From NCBI RefSeq assembly GCF_002263215.1, contig NZ_NLFK01000007.1, positions 88,455 to 152,454 on the forward strand: 64,000 nt of DNA, written 5' to 3'. Positions 22,061 through 31,963 of this stretch are shown in pieces (position 1 is the first letter of the stretch; the number at the start of each line of letters is the position of its first letter). The DNA comes from Actinobacillus seminis (GTDB lineage Bacteria; Pseudomonadota; Gammaproteobacteria; Enterobacterales; Pasteurellaceae). The position numbers and the translations under genes were made by a program. Under the pieces are notes generated by a model, which was not told the DNA's origin, did no database searches, and saw only the letters and a list, made by a program, of their open reading frames with translations.

Positions 22061-22194
22061 ACTTTCTCCTTTGGATAGCCCATACTGGTGTTTTTTTATG
22101 CACATTTGATAATTTCAAAGATGAGAAACCCCCTACCTGATAAAAATCAAGTATTTCCTTAATTGAATATCAAAGTGCGGTTAAAATTTAAGAA

Positions 22195-22977
22195 TTATTT
22201 ATATTTTTCAAACCACCCTAACCCGGCGGCGGTTTCTCCTCTCGGTTTGTATTCGCATCCGATATATCCCTCATAGCCCATGGCATCAAGCTTATCGAAA
22301 ATATATTGGTAGTTAATTTCGCCCTCATCAGGTTCATGACGATCCGGAACGGAGGCAATTTGGATATGTGCAAAACGTCCGTCTAATTTATCGGTAAGAC
22401 GAGATAAATTACCGTCCACATTTTGTGCATGGAAATAATCCAGTTGTACAAATACGTTATCTCTGTCAATCAATTCAACGAGTTCTAACGTATCAAATTG
22501 GCTTTTTAACAGATAATTCGGTTTAACTTCCGGGCTTAAAGCTTCCAATAAAATCTTAATTCCATACGGTTTAAATTTTTCTGCGGCATAACGGATATTG
22601 TTCACAAAGGTTTGTTTATAGGCTTCACGATCAGCCCCCTCCGGTACAACTGCCGCCATAATGTGAACATTGGGACAACCTAAGGCAAGCGCATATTCAA
22701 GGGCGGTATCAATATCCCGACAGCTATCTGCTTCTCGCCCGGGAATGGCGGACACACCCCATTCTCCTTTAGTAACATCTCCGGCAGCAGTATTAAACAA
22801 CACCTGTTTTAAACCAAATTGATCCAATTTCGCTTTCAATTCGTCTGCCGGATAAGCATAAGGCCAGAGATATTCGACATATTTAAATCCCGCCTTAGCC
22901 GCGGCCTCAAAGCGATCTAAGAAAGGCACTTCGTTAAACATCATAGTAAGGTTGGCTGCAAATTTTGGCATAATCAT
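22195..22977 (-). CDS. otnI: 2-oxo-tetronate isomerase
   Basis: OtnI interconverts 2-oxo- and 3-oxo-tetronate, feeding the D-erythronate branch into the common kinase. The protein is a hydroxypyruvate-isomerase-like TIM barrel of 258-260 residues, with PKFAANLTMMFNEVPFLDRF at the start, conserved metal-site Glu in LLEALSP and GCEYKPRG near the C-terminus. The first ATG (22977) overlaps the otnC stop as ATGA, suggesting translational coupling; a second ATG at 22971 matches the family start. It is followed by 130 bp before denD containing one uptake sequence. Confidence 0.9.
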   Translation of the reverse strand: MIMPKFAANLTMMFNEVPFLDRFEAAAKAGFKYVEYLWPYAYPADELKAKLDQFGLKQVLFNTAAGDVTKGEWGVSAIPGREADSCRDIDTALEYALALGCPNVHIMAAVVPEGADREAYKQTFVNNIRYAAEKFKPYGIKILLEALSPEVKPNYLLKSQFDTLELVELIDRDNVFVQLDYFHAQNVDGNLSRLTDKLDGRFAHIQIASVPDRHEPDEGEINYQYIFDKLDAMGYEGYIGCEYKPRGETAAGLGWFEKYK

Positions 22978-23606
22978 TTTCCTCTATGTTCAAGATCTTT
23001 CACTTCCGCCTCCGTTAAATAACGGATTTTTTGTCCTTGCAAAATAAAGTACAATTTTGCGGTTTCTTCCAATTCTTCCGTATTATCCACGGCATCCGCT
23101 AAACTTCCGCCGGTGACCACAACACCATGATTAGCAAGTAAAAAGGCTTTTGCGGTTAACGCTCGCTCGCTTAACTCTCGCGCAATATTCGGATCGCCCG
23201 GGTGATAATAAGGAACGACCTGTAATTTTCCGACGCGCATTACATAATAAGGCGTAAATGCTTTCATGGCATTTTCCGGATCCAATCCGTCCAAGCAAGA
23301 AAGTGCGGTTAAATAAGTCGAGTGCAAATGCACCACTGCCTGACAGCTCGGATCTTTTTTATATAACTCAAGGTGAAATACAAACTCTTTTGACGGTTTG
23401 TCGCCAGATAATAAATTCCCTTGCATATCTAAAACGGACAAGCGATCTGCTTCCAATCTACCGAGCGAAGATCCGGTTGGAGTGACTAAAATACGCTTAT
23501 CATCTAAACGCACCGATAAATTACCCGCCCCGCCCACGCTATAACCTCGTTCATAAAAAGATCGTGCTAAATTCACTAATTGCGTTTTTTGTTCTTGTTC
23601 CGTCAT
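22974..23606 (-). CDS. otnC: 3-oxo-tetronate 4-phosphate decarboxylase
   Basis: OtnC is a class II aldolase-fold enzyme that decarboxylates 3-oxo-tetronate 4-phosphate to dihydroxyacetone phosphate. The 210-residue protein shows the zinc ligands H93 and H95 (VVHLHST), the catalytic-region Glu74 (PSKEFVFH), and the YYHPGD and NHGVVVTGG motifs. It starts 12 bp beyond the repaired otnK stop and overlaps otnI by 4 bases. The DHAP produced enters glycolysis. Confidence 0.92.
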   Translation of the reverse strand: MTEQEQKTQLVNLARSFYERGYSVGGAGNLSVRLDDKRILVTPTGSSLGRLEADRLSVLDMQGNLLSGDKPSKEFVFHLELYKKDPSCQAVVHLHSTYLTALSCLDGLDPENAMKAFTPYYVMRVGKLQVVPYYHPGDPNIARELSERALTAKAFLLANHGVVVTGGSLADAVDNTEELEETAKLYFILQGQKIRYLTEAEVKDLEHRGK

Positions 23607-23618
23607 GGTCGATTCCTG

Positions 23619-24859
23619 TTACATCATCATTTGTTGCGCAAAGCTGAAAAAGTCTTCTTTGCCAAAATTACCGGATTTCAATGCCAGATAAATCGGTTCT
23701 TCCACCGCTTTAAGCCAAGGCACACAGGTGCAATTTGTTTACCAATATGAAACCCGCTGAAACCCAGTTGTTGCACCACAATACCGGAGGTTTCCCCGCC
23801 GGCAGTGATAAAGTTGGTAAAGCCCGCCCCTTTAAGTTTTACTGCCAACTGAGCAAACACTTGCTCTATCGCATGGCTGGCATTATCACCGCCAAATTGA
23901 CGCTGAATTTCATGCAATTTTTCCGGTAAAACCGTCGCATACACTATCGGCGCTAATGCGTGTCGGCTGTTTTCTTGCACCCATTGCGCCAACTGTTGCG
24001 CATAATTCGGATTATTCAGCGCTTCCTCCACCTCCAAAAAACAACTCGGCGCTTGGGTTTGATAAGTTTGCACTTGCTTATTCGTCATCACGGAACAAGA
24101 ACCGGACAGCACCACCGTTTTTCCTTTTGTTGGCACAAAAGCATTGGAACCTGTTTTCCCGCCGCTTAATCGTGCCGCCATATAAGCGCCTAATCCCGAA
24201 CCGCCGGTAACCAATTTCAAGTCAGAAACCGCTTCCGCCAACACTGCTAATTGACTATTATCCGTCGCATCAACGACAGCATAGCGATACCCTTGTGCTT
24301 TCAATTGCGCAAAACGTTCTTTCACGCGAATCGGACCTTGAATTACATCAGCATACGCGACCAAACCGGTTTTGCCTTGTGCTTGCGCATCCATCAAACG
24401 AATTAAACTGGCATCTTTCATCGGTGTAATCGGATGGTTACGCATACCTGACTCACTCAACAGCACATCACCAACAAACAAATAACCATTAAAAATCGTC
24501 CGTCCATTGACCGGTAATGCCGGCGTAATCACCGTAAAATCCGCCCCTAATTGCCCCAACAATGCGTCGGTTACCGGTCCAATATTGCCTTGCTCGGTAC
24601 TGTCAAAGGTAGAACAATATTTAAAATAAAATTGCGTCGCTCCATTTTGTTGCAACCAATCCAAGGCGGCTAACGACTGCGCAATCGCCTCATCTACCGG
24701 ATTAGATCGCGATTTCAAGCTAATCACTACCGCCTCAACCGGCTCCGCCAAGGGTTTTGACGGAACACCATTCATTTGCACCGCACTTAATCCGTTTTCG
24801 ACTAGGAAACTCGCAATATCACCGGCGCCGGTAAAATCATCTGCAATGACTCCTAACAT
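23619..24859 (-). pseudogene. otnK: 3-oxo-tetronate kinase, C-terminal frameshift
   Basis: OtnK (DUF1537 family) phosphorylates 3-oxo-tetronate at O4. From MLGVIADDFTGAGDIASFL at 24859 the frame runs well through the nucleotide-binding GGSGLG and AGGETSGIV motifs. After HIGKQIAP it turns into an unrelated CLGLKRWKNRFIWH and stops at 23678. Adding one G in the CCTGTGTGCC stretch (about 23722-23730) restores a normal tail (GVPWLKAVEEPIYLALKSG onward) ending at 23619, 12 bp before otnC. About 38 C-terminal residues are lost. The frameshift may be a sequencing deletion. It starts 4 bp after ltnD. Confidence 0.85.
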
Positions 24860-24863
24860 CTTG

Positions 24864-25766
24864 CTACGCTCCTTTTTTCGGTAATTCAATACCGCTGAAA
24901 ATCTTAATTACCGCACTATCATCTTCTTTTCCGTAGCCCGCATTACTCGCCTCCGTAAACATAGAATAAGCGGTGCCGGCAAGGTGTAACGGGAAATGCA
25001 GTGATTTTGCCGTATCGTTCACTAAACCTAAATCTTTAACAAAAATATCGACCATAGAAAGCGGTGTATAATCACCGTCTACCACATGCTTCATGCGATT
25101 TTCAAACATCCAAGAATTCCCCGCCGCATTGGTCACCACATCATACATCAATGGCAACGGGATACCCGCTTTCGCCGCTAACGCCATTGCTTCCGCACCG
25201 GCCGCGATATGAACCCCTGCAAGTAACTGATGAATAATTTTGACTGTTGCACCTAACCCAATTTCTTCACCAATGTTATACACTTTACCGGCAACCGCAT
25301 TGAGTACCGGCTGTAATTTATCAAAAGTTTGTTTTGCACCGGACGCCATCACTGTCATTTCGCCGAGCGCGGCTTTCGCAGCACCGCCGGAAACCGGCGC
25401 ATCTAACATAAGCAACCCTAAATCTGTTAATTTTTGTGAAATTAATTTCGCATCTTGTGCGGAAATGGTAGAAGAAACCATCACAGCGGTTCCCGCTTTT
25501 AATTGTTTTGCTAATCCGTTATCACCAAACAATACGGCATTAACTTGCTGCGCATTTACGACCAACAAAACCACCGCATCCAAATCTTGCGCAAAATTAA
25601 CCGCACTTTCACCCACGTCTTGTGCGCCAAACGCTTTTAAGGTGTTTAACGCTACCGAATTAAGATCGACACCATAGGTTTTTAATCCCGCATTAATACA
25701 AGATTTAGCAGCCCCCATCCCCATGGCACCAAGCCCGACAACCGCAACGGAATATTGATTACCCAT
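24864..25766 (-). CDS. ltnD: L-threonate dehydrogenase
   Basis: LtnD oxidises L-threonate at C2 to 2-oxo-tetronate using NAD. The 300-residue beta-hydroxyacid dehydrogenase has the Rossmann motif GLGAMG (residues 11-16), the substrate motif DAPVSGGAAKA near 121-131 and the catalytic Lys in GATVKIIHQ. It is the first gene of the operon, facing the deoR-type regulator across a 192-bp region with an operator and CRP-like site. Function is inferred from the H. influenzae orthologue. Confidence 0.9.
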   Translation of the reverse strand: MGNQYSVAVVGLGAMGMGAAKSCINAGLKTYGVDLNSVALNTLKAFGAQDVGESAVNFAQDLDAVVLLVVNAQQVNAVLFGDNGLAKQLKAGTAVMVSSTISAQDAKLISQKLTDLGLLMLDAPVSGGAAKAALGEMTVMASGAKQTFDKLQPVLNAVAGKVYNIGEEIGLGATVKIIHQLLAGVHIAAGAEAMALAAKAGIPLPLMYDVVTNAAGNSWMFENRMKHVVDGDYTPLSMVDIFVKDLGLVNDTAKSLHFPLHLAGTAYSMFTEASNAGYGKEDDSAVIKIFSGIELPKKGA

Positions 25767-25834
25767 AATAATTTTCTCCCCAATATAAATGCACTCATGT
25801 TATTGCGCTTTATTCTACCGATTTCGCAATAAAA

Positions 25835-25856
25835 AACTGCGACCTGGATCACAATA
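25835..25856. promoter_or_regulatory. CRP-binding-site-like sequence
   Basis: TGCGA-CCTGGA-TCACA (25838-25853) matches the CRP half-sites TGTGA/TCACA with one change, in an A/T-flanked 22-bp frame. It lies between ltnD and the regulator, where catabolite control of a sugar-acid operon is expected. Inferred from match and position. Confidence 0.6.
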
Positions 25857-25881
25857 TTTAACATTTATTGTTAAATATTGT
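25851..25881. promoter_or_regulatory. Candidate operator of the DeoR-family regulator
   Basis: A perfect 13-bp-arm inverted repeat, ACAATATTTAACA (25851-25863) and TGTTAAATATTGT (25869-25881) with TTTAT between, is followed by further GTTAA half-sites up to about 25893. Its location between divergent ltnD and regulator genes suggests autoregulation and operon repression. Confidence 0.65.
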
Positions 25882-25958
25882 TAATTACAGTTAAGTCATG
25901 TGATTTTTTGAGAAAAGGATTTATAATAGAACAAGAGTTAATGTGAGAGGTAGAAATC

Positions 25959-26717
25959 ATGATCCCTATCGAACGTCAGAAAAAATTGCTGCGCTTAATC
26001 AGCCAACACAATATTATCAGCATTGCGGATTTGGTGGAGAAATTGGGCGTTTCTCATATGACCGTGCGGCGTGATATCCAAAAGTTGGAGCATGAAGGTT
26101 TGGTTGCCTCAGTAAGTGGCGGCGTACGAGTATTGGAACATTTGTCTTCCGAGCCAACCCATCAAGATAAATCACAACTCTCGGTTTCACAAAAAGAAAA
26201 TATCGGTTTATTTGCCAGCCAAATGATCCCGGAAAATACCGCGATCTACCTTGACGCCGGTACGACGACCCTTGAAATCGCCCACCGACTTGCCGCCAGA
26301 GAAGATTTACTAGTCATCACCAATGATTTTGTTATCGCTAACTTTTTGATCACCAACGGGAAATGTGAATTAATTCATACCGGCGGGCGCGTAAACAAAT
26401 CCAATTGTTCATCCGTAGGCGAGCTGGCGACACAATTATTGAAACAGCTTTCCATTGATATCGCCTTTATTTCTACGTCATCTTGGAATTTAAAAGGATT
26501 GACCACGCCGGATGAAAACAAATTGCCGGTCAAAAAAGCGATTATCCAAGCCGGTCAGAAAAAAATATTAGTGTCCGACTCTTCCAAATACGGCAAAAGC
26601 GCGACCTTTCATATTTGTCCGCTCACCACGTTTGATATGATCATTTGCGACAAAGATCTATTAATCAACGCACAAGATTCCATTTCGGATATGGGGATTA
26701 AATTGCTACTCGCCTAA
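25959..26717 (+). CDS. DeoR-family transcriptional regulator of the tetronate operon
   Basis: This 252-residue protein has an N-terminal DeoR winged helix (RQKKLLRLISQHNIISIADL, then MTVRRDIQKLEHEGLV, residues about 6-50) and a C-terminal sugar-phosphate-sensing DeoRC domain with YLDAGTTTLEIAHRLA and the KKILVSDSSKYGK motif. It is divergent from ltnD, like HI1009 in H. influenzae. The likely effector is a phosphorylated tetronate intermediate; this is inference. Confidence 0.88.
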   Translation: MIPIERQKKLLRLISQHNIISIADLVEKLGVSHMTVRRDIQKLEHEGLVASVSGGVRVLEHLSSEPTHQDKSQLSVSQKENIGLFASQMIPENTAIYLDAGTTTLEIAHRLAAREDLLVITNDFVIANFLITNGKCELIHTGGRVNKSNCSSVGELATQLLKQLSIDIAFISTSSWNLKGLTTPDENKLPVKKAIIQAGQKKILVSDSSKYGKSATFHICPLTTFDMIICDKDLLINAQDSISDMGIKLLLA

Positions 26718-27562
26718 CTAACGCGGTACGCCACGCAACAACGGAACCGCTTGATAAGGCGCAACAGAGGTTGGCGCCGGCGCATCGCTAAACAGTAAAA
26801 TAAACGGCTTCGGTGGAATCACTTTTTCATTACGCCACAAACTGCCCATACCAACCAATTGAATATCTTTCGGCAGATTGTACAATCCCGCTTTCAATAC
26901 CGCCACAGTATTTTTTCGCGGATGCCCAATAACAATCGCCATACCATGTTTTCTGGCATATTGAATCGCGCTTTTAAATTGGCGTTGCACATCGGCATAA
27001 GCATCGCTGTCATCCAAAAAAATATGCCGAGTTAAAACAGGCACGCCCTGTTCTTTCGCCGCTTTCTCCGCTACGCTGCTGCCAATTGTGCGGCTGTCCA
27101 GAAAAATAAACGTTGTTGGTGCAAGGTTTTCATCAGCTTAGTCATCAATGACATATCAGAAGTCGCGGCACTGCCCATATGATTATTCATCCCAATCGCA
27201 TAAGGCACAATGGATTTCGCCGCTTCCACACGTTGATTAACCTCCGCCTGACTCAAGCCCAACGTTAATCCGCCGGATTCAATACGCCCACCATTAAGCG
27301 GCTGCATCGGCATATGAATTAAAATATCACGACCTTGTTTTCTCGCTTGCTCATTGCGTTGCTTGGCGTACGGTGCGGAAGGAATGATCGCCACCGACAC
27401 TTCACGCGGCAGCGCATAAATCGCCGCATCTTCTTTCGGACGATAACCAATATCATCGATCACGATTGCTAATTTGGCGGGCTGTGAAACCGCTATAGTA
27501 CTGAAAAGTGCGGTGCAAATAAGACAAATGTTGGCCGCACCTTGAGTAAATTTTTTGCTCAT
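26718..27562 (-). pseudogene. yibQ: Divergent polysaccharide deacetylase YibQ, frameshifted
   Basis: YibQ-type proteins are periplasmic divergent polysaccharide deacetylases (DUF610) found next to envC, suggesting a role near peptidoglycan. The frame starts MSKKFTQGAANICLICTALF (signal peptide), shows LAIVIDDIGYRPKEDAAI, HMPMQPL and MNNHMGS, then shifts after QQRLFF. Adding one T to a run of five (27102-27106 on the plus strand as A) joins it to the second frame, which continues VPVLTRHIFLDDSDA and ends GVPR at 26718. The repaired protein would be 281 residues. The start ATG overlaps the envC TGA. Confidence 0.85.
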
Positions 27563-28785
27563 CGTAACCACCCCGTCGGGTTCATTGCCACCCCTTTGCG
27601 CCGAATTTCAAAATACAATCCACTGCGTGATTGACCGCCGGAAGAGCCCACCTCGGCAATTTTTTGCCCGGCTTTGACCAATTGCCCTTCACGCACTGAT
27701 ACAGATTGATTATAACCATACAAGCTCAAATCATTTTCGCCATGCTTAATAATCACTATCAACCCATATCCCCGCAACCAACCGGCTAAAATCACCCGTC
27801 CGTCAGCAATCGCTCTCACTGACGATCCGGCACTCGCCCCAATCACAATACCTTTCCATTTCAATTCTCCCATTTGCACGGAGCCAAAACGGTTTAAAAT
27901 CTTACCCCTCACCGGATAAGCATATTGTTTTCGCGGTTTCCCCAAGCCGGACGAACTTGCCATCAGCTGTTTTTCTTGCGCGGTCGGCTGATAAGGTTTT
28001 TGCGTTTTTTTCTCCTCGGCTTGTTTTTTCTGTGCCAAGGCTTCACGTTCGCGTTTTTCCTGTTCGCGCGCCGCTTGTTCCGCACGTTGAATTTGTTGGC
28101 GCAATGCCGCTTCATTGGCTTTCAAGCTTTCCAGGCGGTTTTCGTCTTTTTGCAGACTACGATTAATTTGGTTCAACGTTGATTGGCGCTCACGTTGTAC
28201 TTTTTGCAATTCTTGCTGTTGTTTTTTTTGCGCCGCTAATTGCGATTGTTGTTCTTTTTGTTGCGATTGAATTAACGTTTTGTCTTGCTCCAAGCGTAGC
28301 TGAGTTGCTTTTAAATCTTCGATTAACTCTAAGCGCGCCAAATTCATATGTTCATAATAAACTTTCATGCGCTCCGCTTTTTGCGCATCTTCCGACAACA
28401 ACTTTTCAAAGGTGGAAGGATTGACGCCTGAGCGATACATCGCATCAACCTGTTTCGCCAATTTATCTTTTTGATTTTTTTCTTGTTTTTCTAATTGTTT
28501 GATTTGCTTATCCGTTTCTGTCATCAAACGATGAATCTCTTTTAATTCGACTTCCGTTTGACGCAATTGCCCAAGTACACCATTAATTTGCGTTTCTTGA
28601 TTTTTCAAAGTAGATTGCAGCTTGTTTTGCTCGCGTTTTTGCGCTGCAATTTTTTGTTCTTGTTGCTTAATTTGCTGCTGAATTTTCGATAAATCATTAC
28701 CATGAACGGAAAAGGAAAACGCCGCCGCACAAAAAAGTGCGGTCATTTTTTTCGCATTTTTCATTTTTTTAGATAAAAATCTCAT
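27559..28785 (-). CDS. envC: Murein hydrolase activator EnvC
   Basis: EnvC activates amidases AmiA/AmiB at the septum for cell separation. The 408-residue precursor has a signal peptide (hydrophobic core TALFCAAAFSFSV, cleaved near residue 30), a long Gln/Lys-rich coiled coil (about 31-270) and a C-terminal degenerate LytM/M23 domain (KGIVIGASAGSSVRAIADGR, LSLYGYNQSV) lacking the full zinc ligands, as expected for an activator. Its TGA overlaps the yibQ ATG. It is divergent from gpmA; the envC-yibQ pair matches H. influenzae HI0756-HI0755. Confidence 0.94.
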   Translation of the reverse strand: MRFLSKKMKNAKKMTALFCAAAFSFSVHGNDLSKIQQQIKQQEQKIAAQKREQNKLQSTLKNQETQINGVLGQLRQTEVELKEIHRLMTETDKQIKQLEKQEKNQKDKLAKQVDAMYRSGVNPSTFEKLLSEDAQKAERMKVYYEHMNLARLELIEDLKATQLRLEQDKTLIQSQQKEQQSQLAAQKKQQQELQKVQRERQSTLNQINRSLQKDENRLESLKANEAALRQQIQRAEQAAREQEKREREALAQKKQAEEKKTQKPYQPTAQEKQLMASSSGLGKPRKQYAYPVRGKILNRFGSVQMGELKWKGIVIGASAGSSVRAIADGRVILAGWLRGYGLIVIIKHGENDLSLYGYNQSVSVREGQLVKAGQKIAEVGSSGGQSRSGLYFEIRRKGVAMNPTGWLR

Positions 28786-28974
28786 AAACAGCCCTTCATT
28801 CCGAAAACGGGGATAAATATATCATTATTTTCCCCAATCCTCTAAAGAATACTGTGTAAAATTACTGTAAATTCTTGCGAAAGATCAGTAAAGCACTGCT
28901 TTTCGCTTTCAAAGCAGGAAATTTTTTGCTATAAAGTGCGAAGTATTTTTTAAATTAACTTTTAGGAGAATTCT

Positions 28975-29658
28975 ATGGAATTAGTCTTTATCCGTCACGG
29001 TTTCAGTGAGTGGAATGCGAAAAATTTATTTACCGGCTGGCGTGATGTAAATCTTACCGAACGTGGCGTTGAAGAAGCCAAAGCGGCAGGTAAAAAATTA
29101 TTAGATGCCGGTTATGAATTCGATATCGCGTTTACTTCCGTATTAACTCGCGCAATCAAAACCTGTAATATCGTATTGGAAGAATCTCACCAACTTTGGA
29201 TCCCACAAGTGAAAAGCTGGCGCTTAAACGAACGTCACTATGGTGCGTTACAAGGCTTAGATAAAAAAGCGACCGCAGAACAATATGGCGATGAACAAGT
29301 ACATATTTGGCGTCGTTCTTATGACATTTCTCCGCCGGATTTAGATCCGCAAGATCCAAATTCTGCACACAATGATCGTCGTTATGCTAACTTACCAAAA
29401 GATGTGATCCCAAATGCGGAAAACCTAAAAATCACCCTTGAGCGCGTATTACCGTTCTGGGAAGATCAAATCGCCCCGGCATTGTTATCCGGCAAGCGCG
29501 TATTAGTTACCGCACACGGTAACTCATTACGTGCGCTGGCAAAACACATTATCGGTATTTCTGATGCGGAAATCATGGATTTTGAAATCCCAACCGGACA
29601 ACCGTTAATCTTAAAATTAGACGATAAGTTAAACTTTATCGATAAATTCTATCTCTAA
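28975..29658 (+). CDS. gpmA: 2,3-bisphosphoglycerate-dependent phosphoglycerate mutase
   Basis: GpmA interconverts 3- and 2-phosphoglycerate in glycolysis. The 227-residue protein has the phosphohistidine motif RHG at residues 7-9 (H8), followed by [13 protein letters not shown]; Phe replaces the usual Glu of RHGES, as also seen in H. influenzae. A strong site AGGAGAATTCT precedes the ATG. A classic terminator follows at 29679-29702. Confidence 0.97.
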   Translation: MELVFIRHGFSEWNAKNLFTGWRDVNLTERGVEEAKAAGKKLLDAGYEFDIAFTSVLTRAIKTCNIVLEESHQLWIPQVKSWRLNERHYGALQGLDKKATAEQYGDEQVHIWRRSYDISPPDLDPQDPNSAHNDRRYANLPKDVIPNAENLKITLERVLPFWEDQIAPALLSGKRVLVTAHGNSLRALAKHIIGISDAEIMDFEIPTGQPLILKLDDKLNFIDKFYL

Positions 29659-29678
29659 AAAAAGATAAGATAAAAAAG

Positions 29679-29702
29679 ATGCCGCACCTGCGGCATTTTT
29701 TA
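29679..29702 (+). terminator. Rho-independent terminator after gpmA
   Basis: ATGCCGCA and TGCGGCAT flank a CC loop and are followed by a T run. Confidence 0.88.
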
Positions 29703-29723
29703 TGTGCCTGCGACTTAATACGC

Positions 29724-31256
29724 TTAGATCAAGGTATTGGACAGCTTCTGTAATAACCGATCCATCGCGCGATAACCCAAGGCTTCCGCCAAATGCGTTT
29801 GTTCAATTTTCACATCCCCATTTAAATCCGCAATCGTGCGCGCCACTTTTAAAATACGATGATACGCACGTACCGACAACCCTAACTTCATCAAGGCACT
29901 TTCTAAAAATGCCGCATCCGGCGGAGCCAAACTACAATCTCGCTCAATCTCTTTGCCGGTTAAATACGCATTAATTTTTCCCGCTCTTGCCAACTGAATT
30001 TCACGAACCTGTAAAATTTTCGACCGCACTTGCACACTACTTTCCCCTCGATCACCGTTATTTTGCAAGGCACCTTGAGGCAATAACGGAACCTCAATAG
30101 ATAAATCAAAACGATCCAAAAAAGGACCGGAAAGACGGTTTAAATAACGCATCACTTGTTTTGGCGAAGTGCGGTTATGGATTCCGGTATAATGCCCCGT
30201 TGGACTAGGATTCATTGCCGCAACTAATTGGAATCTCGCCGGAAATTGAATTTTCGCATTGGCGCGAGAAATAATAATTTCGCCGCTTTCCAAGGGCTGC
30301 CTTAACGCATCCAACACTTTACGATCGAATTCCGGCAATTCATCCAAAAACAAAACACCATTATGCGCCAAAGAAATTTCCCCCGGTTTGGGAATACTAC
30401 CACCTCCCACCAACGCCGGCAAAGACGCACTATGATGTGGAGCACGAAATGGACGCTGTTTCCAATTTTGAAAATTCAATTCGTTATGCACCAAACTGGT
30501 TACCGAAGCAGTTTCTATCGCCTCCTGTTCCGACATTTCCGGCAAAAGTCCGGTCAACCGACTTGCCAACATGGTTTTTCCCGTTCCGGGCGGACCTAAA
30601 AACAACAAATTATGCTGCCCCGCCGCCGCAATCGTTAACGCCCGTTTGGCATAATGTTGCCCGATAATATCCGTCAGATCTTTTTTATTTTCAGGAAAAT
30701 CCACCGCACTTTGCGCGGTTAAACTCGCAGCGCTCGGCAAAACCGCCACATTATTAAGAAATTGCGCCACGTCCAATAACGTCTCGGCAAAATACGTCTC
30801 CTGCCCCAGCACCAACGAAGCTTCATGGGCATTTTGTTTGGCGATCACCAAATGACGCGACGCTTTTTGTGCCGCTAAAATGGCGGGAATCACACCATGT
30901 ACCCCGCGCAAATTTCCGGTTAACGCCAACTCCGCCACAAACTCAAAGCGACGTAAATGCTCCCAGTCAATTTGATCCGATGCTGCCAAAATACCAATGG
31001 CAATCGGCAAATCGAAACGCCCGCCCTCCTTCGGCAAATCTGCGGGCGCCAAATTCACCGTAATCCGCTTTGCCGGATATTTAAAATTGGCATTTAACAA
31101 CGCACTGCGCACCCGATCTTGCGCCTCTTTCACTGTTTTTTCCGGCAGCCCCACCAACGTAAACCCCGGTTTTCCATTACTCAAATGCACTTCAATGGTC
31201 ACCAAAGGTGCCTGCACTCCCATCGAAGCCCGTGCATACACAATCGCTAAAGACAT
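29724..31256 (-). CDS. comM: ComM/YifB family AAA ATPase (Holliday-junction helicase)
   Basis: ComM is a hexameric branch-migration helicase that promotes integration of transforming DNA; loss lowers natural transformation. The 510-residue protein starts MSLAIVYARASMGVQAPLVT, has a Lon-protease-like N-terminal fold (about 1-170), Walker A GPPGTGKTML and Walker B VLFLDELPEF in a Mg-chelatase-like AAA domain, and a C-terminal domain ending RAMDRLLQKLSNTLI. An in-frame start 6 codons upstream exists but MSLAIV fits the family. It is in keeping with a competent, uptake-sequence-bearing organism. Confidence 0.95.
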   Translation of the reverse strand: MSLAIVYARASMGVQAPLVTIEVHLSNGKPGFTLVGLPEKTVKEAQDRVRSALLNANFKYPAKRITVNLAPADLPKEGGRFDLPIAIGILAASDQIDWEHLRRFEFVAELALTGNLRGVHGVIPAILAAQKASRHLVIAKQNAHEASLVLGQETYFAETLLDVAQFLNNVAVLPSAASLTAQSAVDFPENKKDLTDIIGQHYAKRALTIAAAGQHNLLFLGPPGTGKTMLASRLTGLLPEMSEQEAIETASVTSLVHNELNFQNWKQRPFRAPHHSASLPALVGGGSIPKPGEISLAHNGVLFLDELPEFDRKVLDALRQPLESGEIIISRANAKIQFPARFQLVAAMNPSPTGHYTGIHNRTSPKQVMRYLNRLSGPFLDRFDLSIEVPLLPQGALQNNGDRGESSVQVRSKILQVREIQLARAGKINAYLTGKEIERDCSLAPPDAAFLESALMKLGLSVRAYHRILKVARTIADLNGDVKIEQTHLAEALGYRAMDRLLQKLSNTLI

Positions 31257-31379
31257 CCCCGCCTCCTTCTGCAAAGAATATAAAAAAAGCGCAATGTAAA
31301 ATAAATTTACACCGCACTTTTTTGCGATCCGGATCGAGAAAATGAAATTTTTGGGTAGAAATACTCTCTATTTCTACCT

Positions 31380-31411
31380 AAAAACGGGCTAACACCTTAA
31401 CCCGTTTTTAT
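31380..31411 (-). terminator. Terminator after the UPF0114 gene
   Basis: On the minus strand AAAAACGGG and CCCGTTTTT enclose an inner GTTAA/TTAGC-type stem, directly after the 31415 stop. A second 9-bp hairpin (GGTAGAAAT, 31354-31362, with 31370-31378) follows; its role is unclear. Confidence 0.75.
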
Positions 31412-31414
31412 ATA

Positions 31415-31963
31415 TCAATGATTTTTATGACTGGTAGCATATAAAATCCTGTCGGTGTATGCCATGGCGACAGCGGAGATCAAGAAGCCGAGATGGAGGA
31501 ATAATTGCCACATCATGGTTTTTTCCGGCATATTTGACGCATTAACAAAGGTTTGCAGCAAATGAATAGAGGAAATGCTGATGATAGACATCGATAATTT
31601 AACTTTTAATACCGAAGCATTGACATGGCTTAACCACTCCGGTTCGTCAGGATGCCCTTCGGTATTCAGTTTAGACACAAAGGTTTCATAGCCACCCACA
31701 GTCACCATCACCAATAAATTAGCGATCATAACCACATCAATTAAATTTAATACCGCGAGCATAACCGCGTTGGAATCCAATTGTTGCAAATCTACAATTA
31801 AAACCCATAATGATTTCATAAACTTATAAGCATAAATCGCTTGTACGATAATCAACCCTAAATAAAGCGGCAATTGTAACCAACGGCTGGCAAAAATAAC
31901 TTTGCTGAAAACCGTTTGTCTTTTGTGCAATTGAGAGGCTGCGGTTGGATGTTCTTGTTGCAT
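31415..31963 (-). CDS. UPF0114 (YqhA family) inner-membrane protein
   Basis: Conserved membrane protein of unknown role in the UPF0114/YqhA family. The 182-residue product has four hydrophobic segments and the family motifs [15 protein letters not shown] (residues about 24-38), [11 protein letters not shown] and [14 protein letters not shown]. The N-terminal 20 residues are polar and variable. It reads away from the adhesin locus and is flanked by terminators, so it is probably monocistronic. Confidence 0.85.
   Translation of the reverse strand: MQQEHPTAASQLHKRQTVFSKVIFASRWLQLPLYLGLIIVQAIYAYKFMKSLWVLIVDLQQLDSNAVMLAVLNLIDVVMIANLLVMVTVGGYETFVSKLNTEGHPDEPEWLSHVNASVLKVKLSMSIISISSIHLLQTFVNASNMPEKTMMWQLFLHLGFLISAVAMAYTDRILYATSHKNH

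Noticed and set aside
27925..28424. Plus-strand ORFs inside envC
   Set aside because: Shadows of the Gln/Lys-rich coiled coil, giving Phe/Leu-rich products.
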